A stretch of DNA of 43,559 bases from positions 1 through 43,559 of the forward strand of contig JAFTRQ010000095.1 in assembly GCA_017462125.1 (NCBI GenBank), in the 5' to 3' direction. A model generated the notes under the pieces. That model worked only from the letters and a program-made list of their open reading frames with translations. It was not told where the DNA came from and ran no database searches. The DNA is from Clostridia bacterium (GTDB taxonomy: Bacteria; Bacillota_A; Clostridia; Oscillospirales; CAG-272). Every line of letters starts with the position of its first letter. Position 1 is the first letter of the stretch. Of this stretch, positions 24,673 through 32,917 are shown in pieces. The translations under genes were made by a program, and so were the position numbers.

Positions 24673-24763
24673 AAATATAGATTAATTATGCGTAAGACGA
24701 TTTTTTCAAAAGCGGCTTACGCTTTTACTCCCAATACAGATAACTATTGAAAGGATATGAATT

Positions 24764-25351
24764 ATGAATCTGCAAATCAAAGACGAGCTTATCCCCGGCA
24801 CAAAGCTGTTGCGCTCCGAAATGGGCGGACTGACCGGACTTGAATTTCTCTCCAAGGTATTTTTTATCTCCGACGGCGTTATGCTGACTCAGATCCGCGA
24901 TATCTCCGGAATCGACGGCTCTACCCTCCAGAACTGGACCAAGCGCGGTTGGGTCGCAAACTCCAGACTGAAAAAGTATAACATCAATCAGATCGCGCAC
25001 ATCCTCATCATCAATATGCTCCGCTCCTGTATGCAGCTTGACCGCATCGCCTTCCTGATTCAGTACATCAACGGTAAGGTCGACGATAGGAGCGACGACA
25101 TCATCGAGGACAGCATCCTGTACGACTACATCTGTAAGATCCTGGACAAGCTGATGACCTACGAGGTCTGCTCTCTCGGCTCTGTCAGAGAAGCCATCAA
25201 CGAGGTGACCGCAAGCTACGAGGAAAAGCTCCCCGGCGCGCGCGAAAGACTCTCCAAGGCGCTTGAGATCATCGTGATCGCATACTACGCGGCCCTCATC
25301 AAGAGACACTCCGACTCCCTTCTCGAGGAGATCTACGGCAAGGGTATCTGA
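24764..25351 (+). CDS. DUF1836 putative DNA-binding regulator
   Basis: This 195-residue protein has the DUF1836 pattern: a helix-turn-helix-like stretch LTQIRDISGIDGSTLQNWTK (about 46-65), KKYNINQIAHILIINMLR and a helical C-terminus. DUF1836 proteins are MerR-like in their HTH and common in Firmicutes; their targets are unknown to me. AAAGGA about 10 nt before ATG. It heads a same-strand run with a membrane protein, IreB, RibF and a D,D-carboxypeptidase-like protein. Confidence 0.7.
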   Translation: MNLQIKDELIPGTKLLRSEMGGLTGLEFLSKVFFISDGVMLTQIRDISGIDGSTLQNWTKRGWVANSRLKKYNINQIAHILIINMLRSCMQLDRIAFLIQYINGKVDDRSDDIIEDSILYDYICKILDKLMTYEVCSLGSVREAINEVTASYEEKLPGARERLSKALEIIVIAYYAALIKRHSDSLLEEIYGKGI

Positions 25352-25355
25352 CGCG

Positions 25356-25889
25356 ATGAAGAAGCTTGACGTTATTCTCGACGCGCTGTTATACGCCTTT
25401 TATATGTTTGCCGCCTGCCTCGTTATGATGGTGGCAGAGGCAGGCATCATCAGGGTGCTCACGCTCTGCTTTGAGATCGACTATTTCGTCCTCTGCGTCA
25501 TCCGCGCGGTGATCTATACGGTGGGCGTAAACGTCATCCTCTCTCTCACAGCCTACAGAGAGGGCTATAAGGCGGCGCAAGCCTCGGTGATCGGTACGCT
25601 GATCTCGGGCGTGATCGCAACCTGTCTTCACTTCATGCTCTGCCTGCTCTTCTCCTTCGAGGCTTTTTGCGCGGGCGGTGTGAAGTTCATCACGGCGATC
25701 GTGAAATTCGGTCCCTCCCTCTCCGACAGCTCCTTTATAGGTCAGCTTTACAGGATCGATTTCTTTGCCGTCTTCTTTGTCAACAGCCTCGTCTATTGCG
25801 TGCTGATGGCAGCCTTCAAAAAGATCGGCGCGCAAAAAAGATTGGTGGACCGCCAAGAGCTGACGCGCGATCAGAGTGAAGATCTTTAA
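25356..25889 (+). CDS. Integral membrane protein, unknown function
   Basis: This 177-residue protein has four hydrophobic segments (about 8-32, 42-66, 76-105 and 130-152) and a charged C-terminal tail (KRLVDRQELTRDQSEDL) that should be cytoplasmic. It starts 4 nt after the DUF1836 stop, so the two are likely translated together. I do not recognise a family. There is no enzymatic motif. Confidence 0.65.
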   Translation: MKKLDVILDALLYAFYMFAACLVMMVAEAGIIRVLTLCFEIDYFVLCVIRAVIYTVGVNVILSLTAYREGYKAAQASVIGTLISGVIATCLHFMLCLLFSFEAFCAGGVKFITAIVKFGPSLSDSSFIGQLYRIDFFAVFFVNSLVYCVLMAAFKKIGAQKRLVDRQELTRDQSEDL

Positions 25890-25913
25890 GTAAAAATTTC
25901 TCAAGGAATCAAA

Positions 25914-26225
25914 ATGGTAATCGAAAACAACAACGAACGAATTATTATCAAGGCGAAAAGCCGCCCCATGATCCTCCCCGAGGAGAATAGCTCCCCCAAG
26001 GAGCTATTTATGGCGATCTGCGACGCGATCCGCGAGGGCGGCTATAACCCCGTTTCTCAGATCGTCGGATATATCATCTCCGAGGATCCCACCCATATCA
26101 CCAACTATAAAAACGCAAGAACGCTGATCGGCAAGCTCGACCGCGACGACCTGCTTGCGGAAATGGTGGAATACTACATCCGTGCCTTGGAGCAGGAGCT
26201 CGACGGCAACGGCGATACAAAATGA
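25914..26225 (+). CDS. ireB: IreB-family regulatory phosphoprotein
   Basis: This 103-residue protein matches IreB (UPF0297): GYNPVSQIVGYIISEDPTHITNYKNARTLI is nearly the family consensus, split here as GGYNPVSQIVGY and ITNYKNARTLIGKLDRD. IreB is a substrate of the PASTA kinase IreK and tunes cell-wall stress resistance in enterococci. AAGGA lies 7 nt before the ATG. It is not next to alaS or ruvX, its usual neighbours, but sits one gene before ribF and two before a carboxypeptidase-like wall protein. Confidence 0.85.
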   Translation: MVIENNNERIIIKAKSRPMILPEENSSPKELFMAICDAIREGGYNPVSQIVGYIISEDPTHITNYKNARTLIGKLDRDDLLAEMVEYYIRALEQELDGNGDTK

Positions 26226-26229
26226 CGAT

Positions 26230-27189
26230 ATGAGCTATAAGATCTATACACCGAGCGGTATTGCGACAGCCCCTCCCGAAGGGAAAGCTGTCGTGGCGCT
26301 CGGAATATTTGACGGCGTACACGCCGCCCACCGTACGCTTCTCAGAAGCGCCCTCTCTCTTGGAAAATCTCTTGGTGCGGAGCTTGTCGGCGCGTGGTGC
26401 TTCGGCGACTCCCCCGCAAGCCTGCTTGGCGGCGAGGAGATCCCTCAGCTCTGCACGCTTGAGGATAAGGTCAATACCCTGCTCTCCCTCGGTCTTGATT
26501 TCGTAGCCGTGGGAGATTTTAAAAGTCTTCGCTCACTCAGCGCCTGCGACTTCATTCACCGCGTGCTGATGAAAGAGCTGCACTGCATCGGTGCCGCTTG
26601 CGGCTTCAATCACCGCTTCGGCTATATGGGGCAAGGCACTCCCGAAATGCTTGCCGAGGCCTTCGGCAGGGATGCCGTGGCGGTGCTCCCCGAGGTCAAG
26701 CTCTTCTCCGAGACCGTCAGCTCCTCCGCGATCAGAGCGCTGATCGCCGACGGGCAGGTCGGGCGCGCACAGCTGATGCTTGGCAGACCCTTTTCGCTGA
26801 AAGCACCCGTACTCACGGGCAAAAGGCTTGGTCGCAGCCTCGGCTTTCCCACCGCGAATCAGTATTTCCCCGCAGGCACCGTAACCCCCGCCCACGGGAT
26901 CTACGCCACCGTTTGCACCACCGAGGACGGCAAAAGATACGTTGGTGTTTCCAACGTAGGCATCCGTCCTACCATCACCGACGGCAGTGACCGCCACGAG
27001 CCCAACTGCGAGACCTATATACACGGCTTTTCGGGCAACCTGTACGGACGGGCGCTGAAGGTGGAATTCTATGAATTTTTGCGACCCGAAATGAAATTCC
27101 GATCCACGGAAGAGCTGAAGGCGCAGATCGAAAAGGATCTGGCCTCGGCGCTCACGTACTTCGAGGGGCTTGACTCCCCCGCACTCTGA
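26230..27189 (+). CDS. ribF: Bifunctional riboflavin kinase / FAD synthetase
   Basis: This 319-residue protein has the usual RibF length and two-domain layout. The N-terminal FMN adenylyltransferase has GIFDGVHAAH (25-34) and SSSAIRALIADGQV; the C-terminal riboflavin kinase has GKRLGRSLGFPTAN (about 197-210), HGIYAT, GVSNVGIRPTI and a terminal LRPEMKF segment. It converts riboflavin to FMN and FMN to FAD with ATP. The start at 26230 lies 4 nt after the ireB stop; the upstream reading frame overlaps ireB and is rejected. A weak ribosome site suggests coupling to ireB. Confidence 0.9.
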   Translation: MSYKIYTPSGIATAPPEGKAVVALGIFDGVHAAHRTLLRSALSLGKSLGAELVGAWCFGDSPASLLGGEEIPQLCTLEDKVNTLLSLGLDFVAVGDFKSLRSLSACDFIHRVLMKELHCIGAACGFNHRFGYMGQGTPEMLAEAFGRDAVAVLPEVKLFSETVSSSAIRALIADGQVGRAQLMLGRPFSLKAPVLTGKRLGRSLGFPTANQYFPAGTVTPAHGIYATVCTTEDGKRYVGVSNVGIRPTITDGSDRHEPNCETYIHGFSGNLYGRALKVEFYEFLRPEMKFRSTEELKAQIEKDLASALTYFEGLDSPAL

Positions 27190-27222
27190 TACTCTACCGA
27201 TATTTTTTGAAAGGAGCCCGCT

Positions 27223-28572
27223 ATGTCGAAAAAAAGCGGCTTACAAATAAAACGTCTTGCCGCTCTTGCGGTGCTGATCCTTTTGACCGTCACGCTCATT
27301 CCCGCGTTGGCGCTCCCCCTTTCGGCGGCAGATGCCACTCCCCCTACCCCGCCCGCGGTCAGCGGCGGCGAGGCGATCGTGCTCTACGATAAGACCCACG
27401 GGCGCTATCTTGTGGAGCTAAACGGCGCGGATATGCTGCACACCTCCACAAGCGCCAAGATCATGACGGGGCTTCTCGCCTGCGAGCTGCTCGCCGACAG
27501 AACGCAGGAAACGGTTGCCATCACCGAGGAAATGCTCTCGGCTGTGGCAGGCTATAATATGAAGCTGCAGGCAGGCGAGCAGATCAAGATCATCGACCTG
27601 CTCTACGGCGCCATCTGCGGCTCGTATAACGACGCGGCTTACGCGCTGGCGCATCTCTGCGGCGGCAGTACCGACGGCTTTGTGGCGCTGATGAACGAAA
27701 AAGCCCTTTCCCTTGGCGCAAAGGCGACGGTCTATACCAATCCCTTGGGCTACCCCGACAGCGCGGGAATGATCACCACAGCCTACGACACCCTGAAGAT
27801 CGCCCTTGCGGCATCCGAAAATCCGCTGTATATGGAGATCAGCTCGGCTGTTAAATACACAGCCTCCACCACCAACAGAAGCGACGCAAGGCAGTTTTAC
27901 AACCGAAACTACCTGATATCCTCTGCCGCCGACCCCCGCTATTATAACGCGTCCTGCGCGGGCATGAACGCGGGTTATTCGGGTGAGGCGGGCGGATGGA
28001 GCGTTGTGACCCTCGCCCACGACGACGGCGCCGACTATATCTGCGTGCTGCTGGGCGGCAAGGAGAACGAGGACGGCAGCCGCATATACGCATACGAAAG
28101 CGTCAATACGCTTGTCAATTGGGCGAAAAAGACCTATAACCTCTACACCGTATTCCCCGAGGGCGCACAGCTGGGCACCACCGAGATCGGTCTTACAAGC
28201 CTTGCGGAAAACGACGCGCCATATATCACGGCAAGCGCGCTTGAGGTCTACGTTCCCACCACGGTCAGCGGAAGCCTCAGCTACTCCATTGACATCGACG
28301 AGGATCTGAAGGCTCCCCTATCGGCAGGCGACGAGATCGGGCGCGTCACGGTCACGTCCTACGGCGAGATCGTGGGCACCTGCCCCCTCCTGCTGAAGGA
28401 GGACTACGAGGTCAACGGCGTGATGCTGGTCATCGACCGCATCGGCGCGTACACCAAAAGCCGCGCCTTTGTGGCAACCATCGTCTGCTTTGTCCTCTTG
28501 CTTGCGGGCACGCTCCTGTACCGACGGCTGACAAGATATGAGTCTCACGGAAGATATACGAGGAAGATGTGA
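27223..28572 (+). CDS. D,D-carboxypeptidase-like (S11) membrane protein, probably inactive
   Basis: This 449-residue protein has a signal segment (about 8-33), a PBP5-like domain (about 45-300), a C-terminal beta domain and a transmembrane anchor (VATIVCFVLLLAGTLLY, about 420-437). The fold is clear: KIMTGLLACEL and GSYNDAAYALA (S134-Y-N136). However, the residue three before K79, normally the nucleophilic Ser of SxxK, is Thr76 (STSAK), and the KTG box is replaced by N249-A250-G251 (MNAGYSGEAG). Two of three catalytic motifs are therefore altered. It is likely a non-catalytic or altered wall-binding relative of DacF/DacA. GAAAGGAG precedes the start, 33 nt after ribF. Confidence 0.8.
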   Translation: MSKKSGLQIKRLAALAVLILLTVTLIPALALPLSAADATPPTPPAVSGGEAIVLYDKTHGRYLVELNGADMLHTSTSAKIMTGLLACELLADRTQETVAITEEMLSAVAGYNMKLQAGEQIKIIDLLYGAICGSYNDAAYALAHLCGGSTDGFVALMNEKALSLGAKATVYTNPLGYPDSAGMITTAYDTLKIALAASENPLYMEISSAVKYTASTTNRSDARQFYNRNYLISSAADPRYYNASCAGMNAGYSGEAGGWSVVTLAHDDGADYICVLLGGKENEDGSRIYAYESVNTLVNWAKKTYNLYTVFPEGAQLGTTEIGLTSLAENDAPYITASALEVYVPTTVSGSLSYSIDIDEDLKAPLSAGDEIGRVTVTSYGEIVGTCPLLLKEDYEVNGVMLVIDRIGAYTKSRAFVATIVCFVLLLAGTLLYRRLTRYESHGRYTRKM

Positions 28573-28639
28573 AAAGCAAGCCCTGCAAGGCTTTTGAAAA
28601 GCAAAATCAGATTTCACAAAATACAACAGAAAAGGAAGG

Positions 28640-28760
28640 CAGCGTGAAAGTTACTTCTGACTTATAGGTAAATTAACTGTTTCCCGCGCGAATTTTGCCG
28701 GGTGGCAAAATTCATCGATTACTATTTGTGTTGCCGCAAGACGGCAGAATGGAGATTAAT
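28640..28760 (+). ncRNA. Conserved structured 5' leader, copy B (candidate cis-RNA)
   Basis: It is the second copy of the leader at 8641. Hairpin 1 is GCG-t-GAAA with TTTC-c-CGC; hairpin 2 GAATTTTGC (28690-28698) with GCAAAATTC (28705-28713) has an identical stem but a different loop (cgggtg); hairpin 3 GCCG (28733-28736) with CGGC (28742-28745) is shorter but in the same place. GAATGGAG and the ATG follow at the same distance. Stems are kept while loops vary, as expected for RNA structure. Confidence 0.55.
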
Positions 28761-29597
28761 ATGAATCTATCAAAAGCTGCAAAAGAAAGATTGATTATCG
28801 TCGCACACCGAGGCGAAGCGGGCGGAAATATTCCCTGCAACACCCTCGCCTCCTATGATGCCGCAGTGCGCCACGGTGCAGATATGATCGAGGTAGATGC
28901 CAATATGAGCGCGGACGGAACGCTTTTCAGCTTCCACCCGAAAATGGAGCGCCGCCACTTGAATACCGATTGCTCCCTCACCCTTATGCACGACGAGGAA
29001 ATCCGCGCCCTCCGCTACGTCAATTATGACAGAGACGTCACCCAATTCGGCATTCCTACTCTTGACGAAATATTCGCAAGATACAAGGGACGCTGTTTTA
29101 TCAACATCGACAAATTCTGGCTTTATCCCAAGGAGATCACCGACCTTATCCGCAAGCACGATATGGTGGATCAGATCGTGGTAAAAACCTCGCCCAAAAA
29201 GGAAATGTTCGACCTCATCGAGGAATACGCCCCCGAGATCGCGTATCTCCCCATTCTCAACAAGATCAGCCTCGGCACACACGAGGATCTGATGTCAAGG
29301 AACGTCAACTACGTTGGTGCGGAGCTGGTCTTTGACACCTTGGATTGCGAGGTGGGAAGTGCCGACTTTATCGAAAAGCTACACCGCGACGGAAAACTGG
29401 CTTGGGCAAACGCCATTATCTATAATTACAAGGCTCAGCTCTCCGCAGGTCACTCCGACGATTCCTCTATTGCGGGCGATCCCGAAAGCGGCTGGGGTTG
29501 GCTTGCCGACCGCGGATACGACATTATCCAAACCGACTGGACTCTCGCTATGCGCCTCTATCTCGAAAGCACGGGAAGAAGATTCAAAAAGGCATAA
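28761..29597 (+). CDS. Glycerophosphodiester phosphodiesterase family protein
   Basis: This 278-residue cytosolic protein has the GDPD signatures: AHRGEAGGNIPCNT, MIEVDANMSADG (E and D metal ligands), FSFHP with a catalytic His, and INIDKFWLYP. Family length is about 240-300. Enzymes of this group hydrolyse glycerophosphodiesters to glycerol 3-phosphate and an alcohol; the distal GWGWLADRGYDIIQTDW is typical of the last strands of the barrel. Some variation around the His loop leaves the substrate open. The start at 28761 follows GGAG in the shared leader; upstream codons would lie inside that leader. A strong terminator follows. Confidence 0.8.
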   Translation: MNLSKAAKERLIIVAHRGEAGGNIPCNTLASYDAAVRHGADMIEVDANMSADGTLFSFHPKMERRHLNTDCSLTLMHDEEIRALRYVNYDRDVTQFGIPTLDEIFARYKGRCFINIDKFWLYPKEITDLIRKHDMVDQIVVKTSPKKEMFDLIEEYAPEIAYLPILNKISLGTHEDLMSRNVNYVGAELVFDTLDCEVGSADFIEKLHRDGKLAWANAIIYNYKAQLSAGHSDDSSIAGDPESGWGWLADRGYDIIQTDWTLAMRLYLESTGRRFKKA

Positions 29598-29627
29598 TTC
29601 AGCAGATTTTCTTCTGCTATAAGTCAA

Positions 29628-29663
29628 AAACCCCACAGACGGCATGGTCTGTGGGGTTTTTTG
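29628..29663 (+). terminator. Terminator after phosphodiesterase gene
   Basis: CCCCACAGAC, loop ggcatg, GTCTGTGGGG, then TTTTTT. Confidence 0.9.
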
Positions 29664-29765
29664 ATGTGTCTTGCTTACAACAGAACGAGAGAACGGCATA
29701 CAGTGTGATACAACGCTGTTTTTGCATCATCACAGCGCTGTTCACAAAATTATCACTAAATATAT

Positions 29766-29794
29766 TTGTCAAATTCACATAATTTTGGTATAAT
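29766..29794 (+). promoter_or_regulatory. Promoter of small-peptide gene
   Basis: TTGTCA, 17 nt, TATAAT. A TTCGTTA/TAACGAA hairpin lies at about 29858-29877 in the untranslated leader, before the peptide start. Confidence 0.7.
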
Positions 29795-29906
29795 ATGAAC
29801 AAGAAGGCAATGTTTACAAAATTTTCATACATTTCTTGTCACGTTTTACGCTTTCTTTCGTTATAGGCATTAACGAAGGATTACAACGCAAAAGGAGGAC
29901 AACGAT

Positions 29907-29975
29907 ATGATGCGTTTTTTAATGAAATTGATGAACCGAGTGATTCCTCTGCTCTTTCGCAGGATTCTTGCATAG
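29907..29975 (+). CDS. Small cationic amphipathic peptide, 22 residues
   Basis: An ATG ATG start preceded by AAAGGAGG at a spacing of 6-8 nt opens a 22-residue frame ending at TAG 29973-29975. The peptide has five basic and no acidic residues (one Lys, four Arg), many Met, Leu, Ile and Phe, and a single Pro (VIPLLFRRIL at 12-21). It could be a membrane-active or signalling peptide, or a translated leader that regulates the protease 72 nt downstream. It has no Cys, so it is not an AgrD-type thiolactone. The promoter and ribosome site are convincing; function is not known. Confidence 0.55.
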   Translation: MMRFLMKLMNRVIPLLFRRILA

Positions 29976-29989
29976 AGTAATCTCTGTGC

Positions 29990-30019
29990 TTGAAAACGTT
30001 TTTCGTAAGTGCGTATTAT
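29990..30019 (+). promoter_or_regulatory. Weak promoter before subtilase gene
   Basis: TTGAAA, 18 nt, TATTAT. It would allow the protease to be made without the peptide gene. Confidence 0.35.
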
Positions 30020-30047
30020 TTTAAATCATATTTTGTAGGAATTATTA

Positions 30048-31946
30048 ATGAAAAAGAAAATAATCTTGACGATGCTTTCGATGATTTTGATCGTTGCTTT
30101 GTGTCAGAACACGGTTGCTTTTGCTGTTGACAGCATCGGCAATATTACAGAAGAAGAGATCGTTGTAAACAACGTATATAACAAATTGCACTTTTATTTG
30201 AATGAAGAGCAGTATTACACGATCGACAGTTACGCCGAATTGGTTGATGCAACCGATTATGCCATCTATCACGCTTCGGAATATGCCATTCTTTCCGAAA
30301 ACTCCCGTGGCTCGGAGATTTCAACCTATCAAATTACAGTGGAATTTGATAGCGGCTTTATGGATACGGAATATTATAAAGCTTTGATGGCAGAAAGAGA
30401 AACGATTACAACAATTGACGGAGTACGCGATTTCAGAAGCCGTTTGAATTCGTTTTCAAAGACCTATCATACACAACTGATACAAAACAATATGAATATG
30501 CTCAATGCGGTGGATTATGAATCTGCAAGCCCCGTAGGCTATTCGCCGTTTGTAATTCTTGATACCGAGGTTGAAAACGTTACGGCAAGCTCTCTGTTGA
30601 GCTTGGCAAGAAATAATCAAGTAATGAACATTTCGATTTCCGGTGAAGAAGAAATCACGCCAATCGAAGATGTAGAGGAAACAGAAACAATTGCAAGTAC
30701 AGCTGCTACGGCTTCTGACCCCAATACTTGGGAACAGGCTCTGAGAGATATTAATGCATATAATATTGTGACAAATGGAACATATACTGGAGAGGGAATC
30801 CGAATTGGTATATTAGAAGGCGGAGGTGTATGTAATATACAAAATGCAGGATTGATTGATAAAGACATCCATCCAAGACCGGGGCAAGATACAAGCACTC
30901 ATGCAACGATGGTTACGTCGATTGTAACGCAAATCGCACCGGATGCCACATATTATGTTGGCAAAAGAATGTCAGGAGAAGGGCTTGATTGGTTTATAGA
31001 GAATGATTGTGATGTTGTTAATCATAGTAGTTATATCCCGCATAATGATGATGAGTATGGGTTTCAGTATAGATATGACATTGATGCAGTATTTGATTAC
31101 CAAATTTATGCACATTGCATTGCTTATGTAAAATCGGCAGGCAATAATACTACCGGTGATCATACTGTGACTTCTCCCGGATATGCTTTTAACGCTATCA
31201 CAGTTGGAGGAGTAAAAACAGATGCATCAGGAAATTTAGTACATCATAGTAATTCCAGTTACGTATCTTTTTATCCAATAGTAAAACCGAATATTGTAGC
31301 GAAATTCAAAATAATGGATATTCCGTATTACGTAAATGATGAAGGTACCAGTGAAGGCGGTGGAACGAGTGTTGCTGCGGCTCAAGTAACCGGATGTATC
31401 GCGCTATTTTTAGAATATAGTCCTGATTATTCTCTTTTCCCTGAAATGATTCTATCGTTAATAACTGCTAATGCCAACAAGCCATTTGATTATATTTCCG
31501 GAACCCCTCTGTTTGGTAACTTTGACGAAAAAATGGGAGCAGGAGTAATTAATTTAGAAAGCATGATTGCTAATAGTGACCAGTGTGTTGTTTTTACTCA
31601 TTCAGGAATATCCCCTGGATTTGAATTGGGCGAACAAAACATTTATATGTTTCAAAATTTCGATTTGCAGGTAGCACTTGCATGGTTAGTAAGCACTGAT
31701 GGAACAATTACTCAGTATAGTGTAGATGATGTAACAACGACTTACTTGACAAACTATGATTTGTTTATATATGATGCATTGGGAAACATAGTTGCACAAT
31801 CCAATCTAACATACAGTAATGTCGAAATAATCCGCTTTACAGCACCATCGTCAGGCATGTATAGAATCTCTATAATACAAGGGGTTGGTGTTAATCCGGA
31901 TGATTATCTCGACTATGTTGCTTTATCATTCAGAGTATTAAACTGA
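30048..31946 (+). CDS. Secreted subtilisin-family (S8) protease with altered triad
   Basis: This 632-residue protein has a signal peptide (1-25, cut after AFA), an N-terminal propeptide-like region (about 30-210) and an S8 domain (about 225-480). H285 (THATMV), oxyanion N366 (SAGNN) and S441 (GGGTSVAAAQVTG) are in place. The catalytic Asp of IxDxG is Glu257 (IGILEGGGV), and the Gly after His is Ala. A C-terminal beta domain (about 500-632, YDALGNIVAQSN) looks like a pre-peptidase P domain. AGGAATT precedes the ATG. Codon use is AT-rich compared with neighbouring genes, so transfer is possible. It may be active with Glu, or impaired. No substrate can be inferred. Confidence 0.8.
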   Translation: MKKKIILTMLSMILIVALCQNTVAFAVDSIGNITEEEIVVNNVYNKLHFYLNEEQYYTIDSYAELVDATDYAIYHASEYAILSENSRGSEISTYQITVEFDSGFMDTEYYKALMAERETITTIDGVRDFRSRLNSFSKTYHTQLIQNNMNMLNAVDYESASPVGYSPFVILDTEVENVTASSLLSLARNNQVMNISISGEEEITPIEDVEETETIASTAATASDPNTWEQALRDINAYNIVTNGTYTGEGIRIGILEGGGVCNIQNAGLIDKDIHPRPGQDTSTHATMVTSIVTQIAPDATYYVGKRMSGEGLDWFIENDCDVVNHSSYIPHNDDEYGFQYRYDIDAVFDYQIYAHCIAYVKSAGNNTTGDHTVTSPGYAFNAITVGGVKTDASGNLVHHSNSSYVSFYPIVKPNIVAKFKIMDIPYYVNDEGTSEGGGTSVAAAQVTGCIALFLEYSPDYSLFPEMILSLITANANKPFDYISGTPLFGNFDEKMGAGVINLESMIANSDQCVVFTHSGISPGFELGEQNIYMFQNFDLQVALAWLVSTDGTITQYSVDDVTTTYLTNYDLFIYDALGNIVAQSNLTYSNVEIIRFTAPSSGMYRISIIQGVGVNPDDYLDYVALSFRVLN

Positions 31947-31967
31947 TAGATTTAGGAGGTTTTATTG

Positions 31968-32675
31968 ATGCGATATAAACAGATATTATTGATTTGCTTA
32001 ATTATTTGTATATTGATAATCATTTCGTCATGTTCAAATTTCCCTGCATCTGGAAATGAAACAGCCTCTTCAACTAATCAACAAGAACAGACAACCGAAC
32101 GTCAAAACTCGGACATCGTGTATTGGCCATCGCAAGGCAACGCAAATATGAACTTAGATATCACTGTGTCATATCCCGAAATTGAAGATAGGGAACCCGA
32201 CCTTGAAAGCGTTGATTATTCCAAGCTTTCATTTTGCACCGATATTTTAACCTATTCCGACGATCTGCAGCTTTCGCTAGATGATCTATCAATTTCGAAA
32301 TATGCAAGAAAAATGAAAGAGCTTGTTGAAGCCAATAAGAGCGAGTGGAAGCAAGTTACAAGCTACGATCAAGGCTTGGAGCTGTTGAAGGGGATCATTG
32401 CTGACAGTAAGAACACAGATTGTGCCATCATACTCATTATCGACTATACTACTTTTCCGGGTATATATGCCGTTGACACCCGTTATAAGGAAAACTGTGA
32501 ACTTGAATGGAATGGCGGAGAAAAACAGTGTATTTGGTTTTATTCAAAAGATTGGATTGAAGGCGGATTCACTCCCTCTCCCGAAAAGCTGATGGAGGCC
32601 TTTGAGCGATATACGAGGTATTCCAAGGTCACAAGCGTGGTCATCTCCGCAGTTCCGATTCCTACAGAGCAATAA
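31968..32675 (+). CDS. Lipoprotein of unknown function
   Basis: This 235-residue protein has a hydrophobic signal (6-20) and lipobox IISSC, so it should be lipid-anchored outside the cell. A Ser/Thr/Gln-rich linker (about 25-45) leads to an alpha/beta domain (about 70-235). I do not recognise a family. AGGAGG lies 9 nt before the ATG at 31968, 21 nt after the protease stop, so it is probably co-transcribed and could be a partner, inhibitor or immunity protein of the protease (inference). It is AT-rich at first, becoming more balanced near its end. Confidence 0.65.
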   Translation: MRYKQILLICLIICILIIISSCSNFPASGNETASSTNQQEQTTERQNSDIVYWPSQGNANMNLDITVSYPEIEDREPDLESVDYSKLSFCTDILTYSDDLQLSLDDLSISKYARKMKELVEANKSEWKQVTSYDQGLELLKGIIADSKNTDCAIILIIDYTTFPGIYAVDTRYKENCELEWNGGEKQCIWFYSKDWIEGGFTPSPEKLMEAFERYTRYSKVTSVVISAVPIPTEQ

Positions 32676-32707
32676 TATTTCCATCAGTTCAAAAAGGCGG
32701 CTCCCAT

Positions 32708-32908
32708 GGCGTGATACTCTTAACGGAGTATCACGCCAACTCTATTCGCCTGCGGCGAGTTCTATTGCTTCGCAGTTCTATTCGTCTTACGACGAGTGAT
32801 ATTCGCTACGCGAGTTCTAGGCGAATAGACTATCACTGTGAGGCGAAGCCGAACAATATCACTGCCCGTAGGGCAATATCACTCTTTGCGTCAGCAAAGA
32901 ATATCACT
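32708..32908. repeat. Micro-hairpin array, copy 2
   Basis: It opens with a perfect hairpin GGCGTGATACTC-ttaacg-GAGTATCACGCC (32708-32737). Then short palindromes (CGCC-tgc-GGCG, GC-ttc-GC, CGTC-ttac-GACG, CGC-tac-GCG) are separated by AGTTCTATT or AGTGATATT. After a centre the separator becomes its reverse complement, AATATCACT, between GCCC-gta-GGGC and CTTTGC-gtca-GCAAAG. The whole is therefore an inverted repeat made of small hairpins. Confidence 0.75.
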
Positions 32909-32917
32909 TATAAATAG

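Larger units (their letters stand above)
24011..24763. other. 753-base gap between M50 and DUF1836 genes
   Basis: No gene is supported. The gap holds a possible repeat element with inverted ends (24146-24558), TTTTCTTGTC-gctgat-GACAAGAAAA (24560-24590), and the DUF1836 promoter. Open frames exist on both strands but lack ribosome sites and read like translated repeats. Confidence 0.6.

Noticed and set aside
29907..29975. AgrD-type autoinducing peptide
   Set aside because: The peptide has no Cys or Ser in a thiolactone or lactone position, and no AgrB or histidine kinase gene is nearby.
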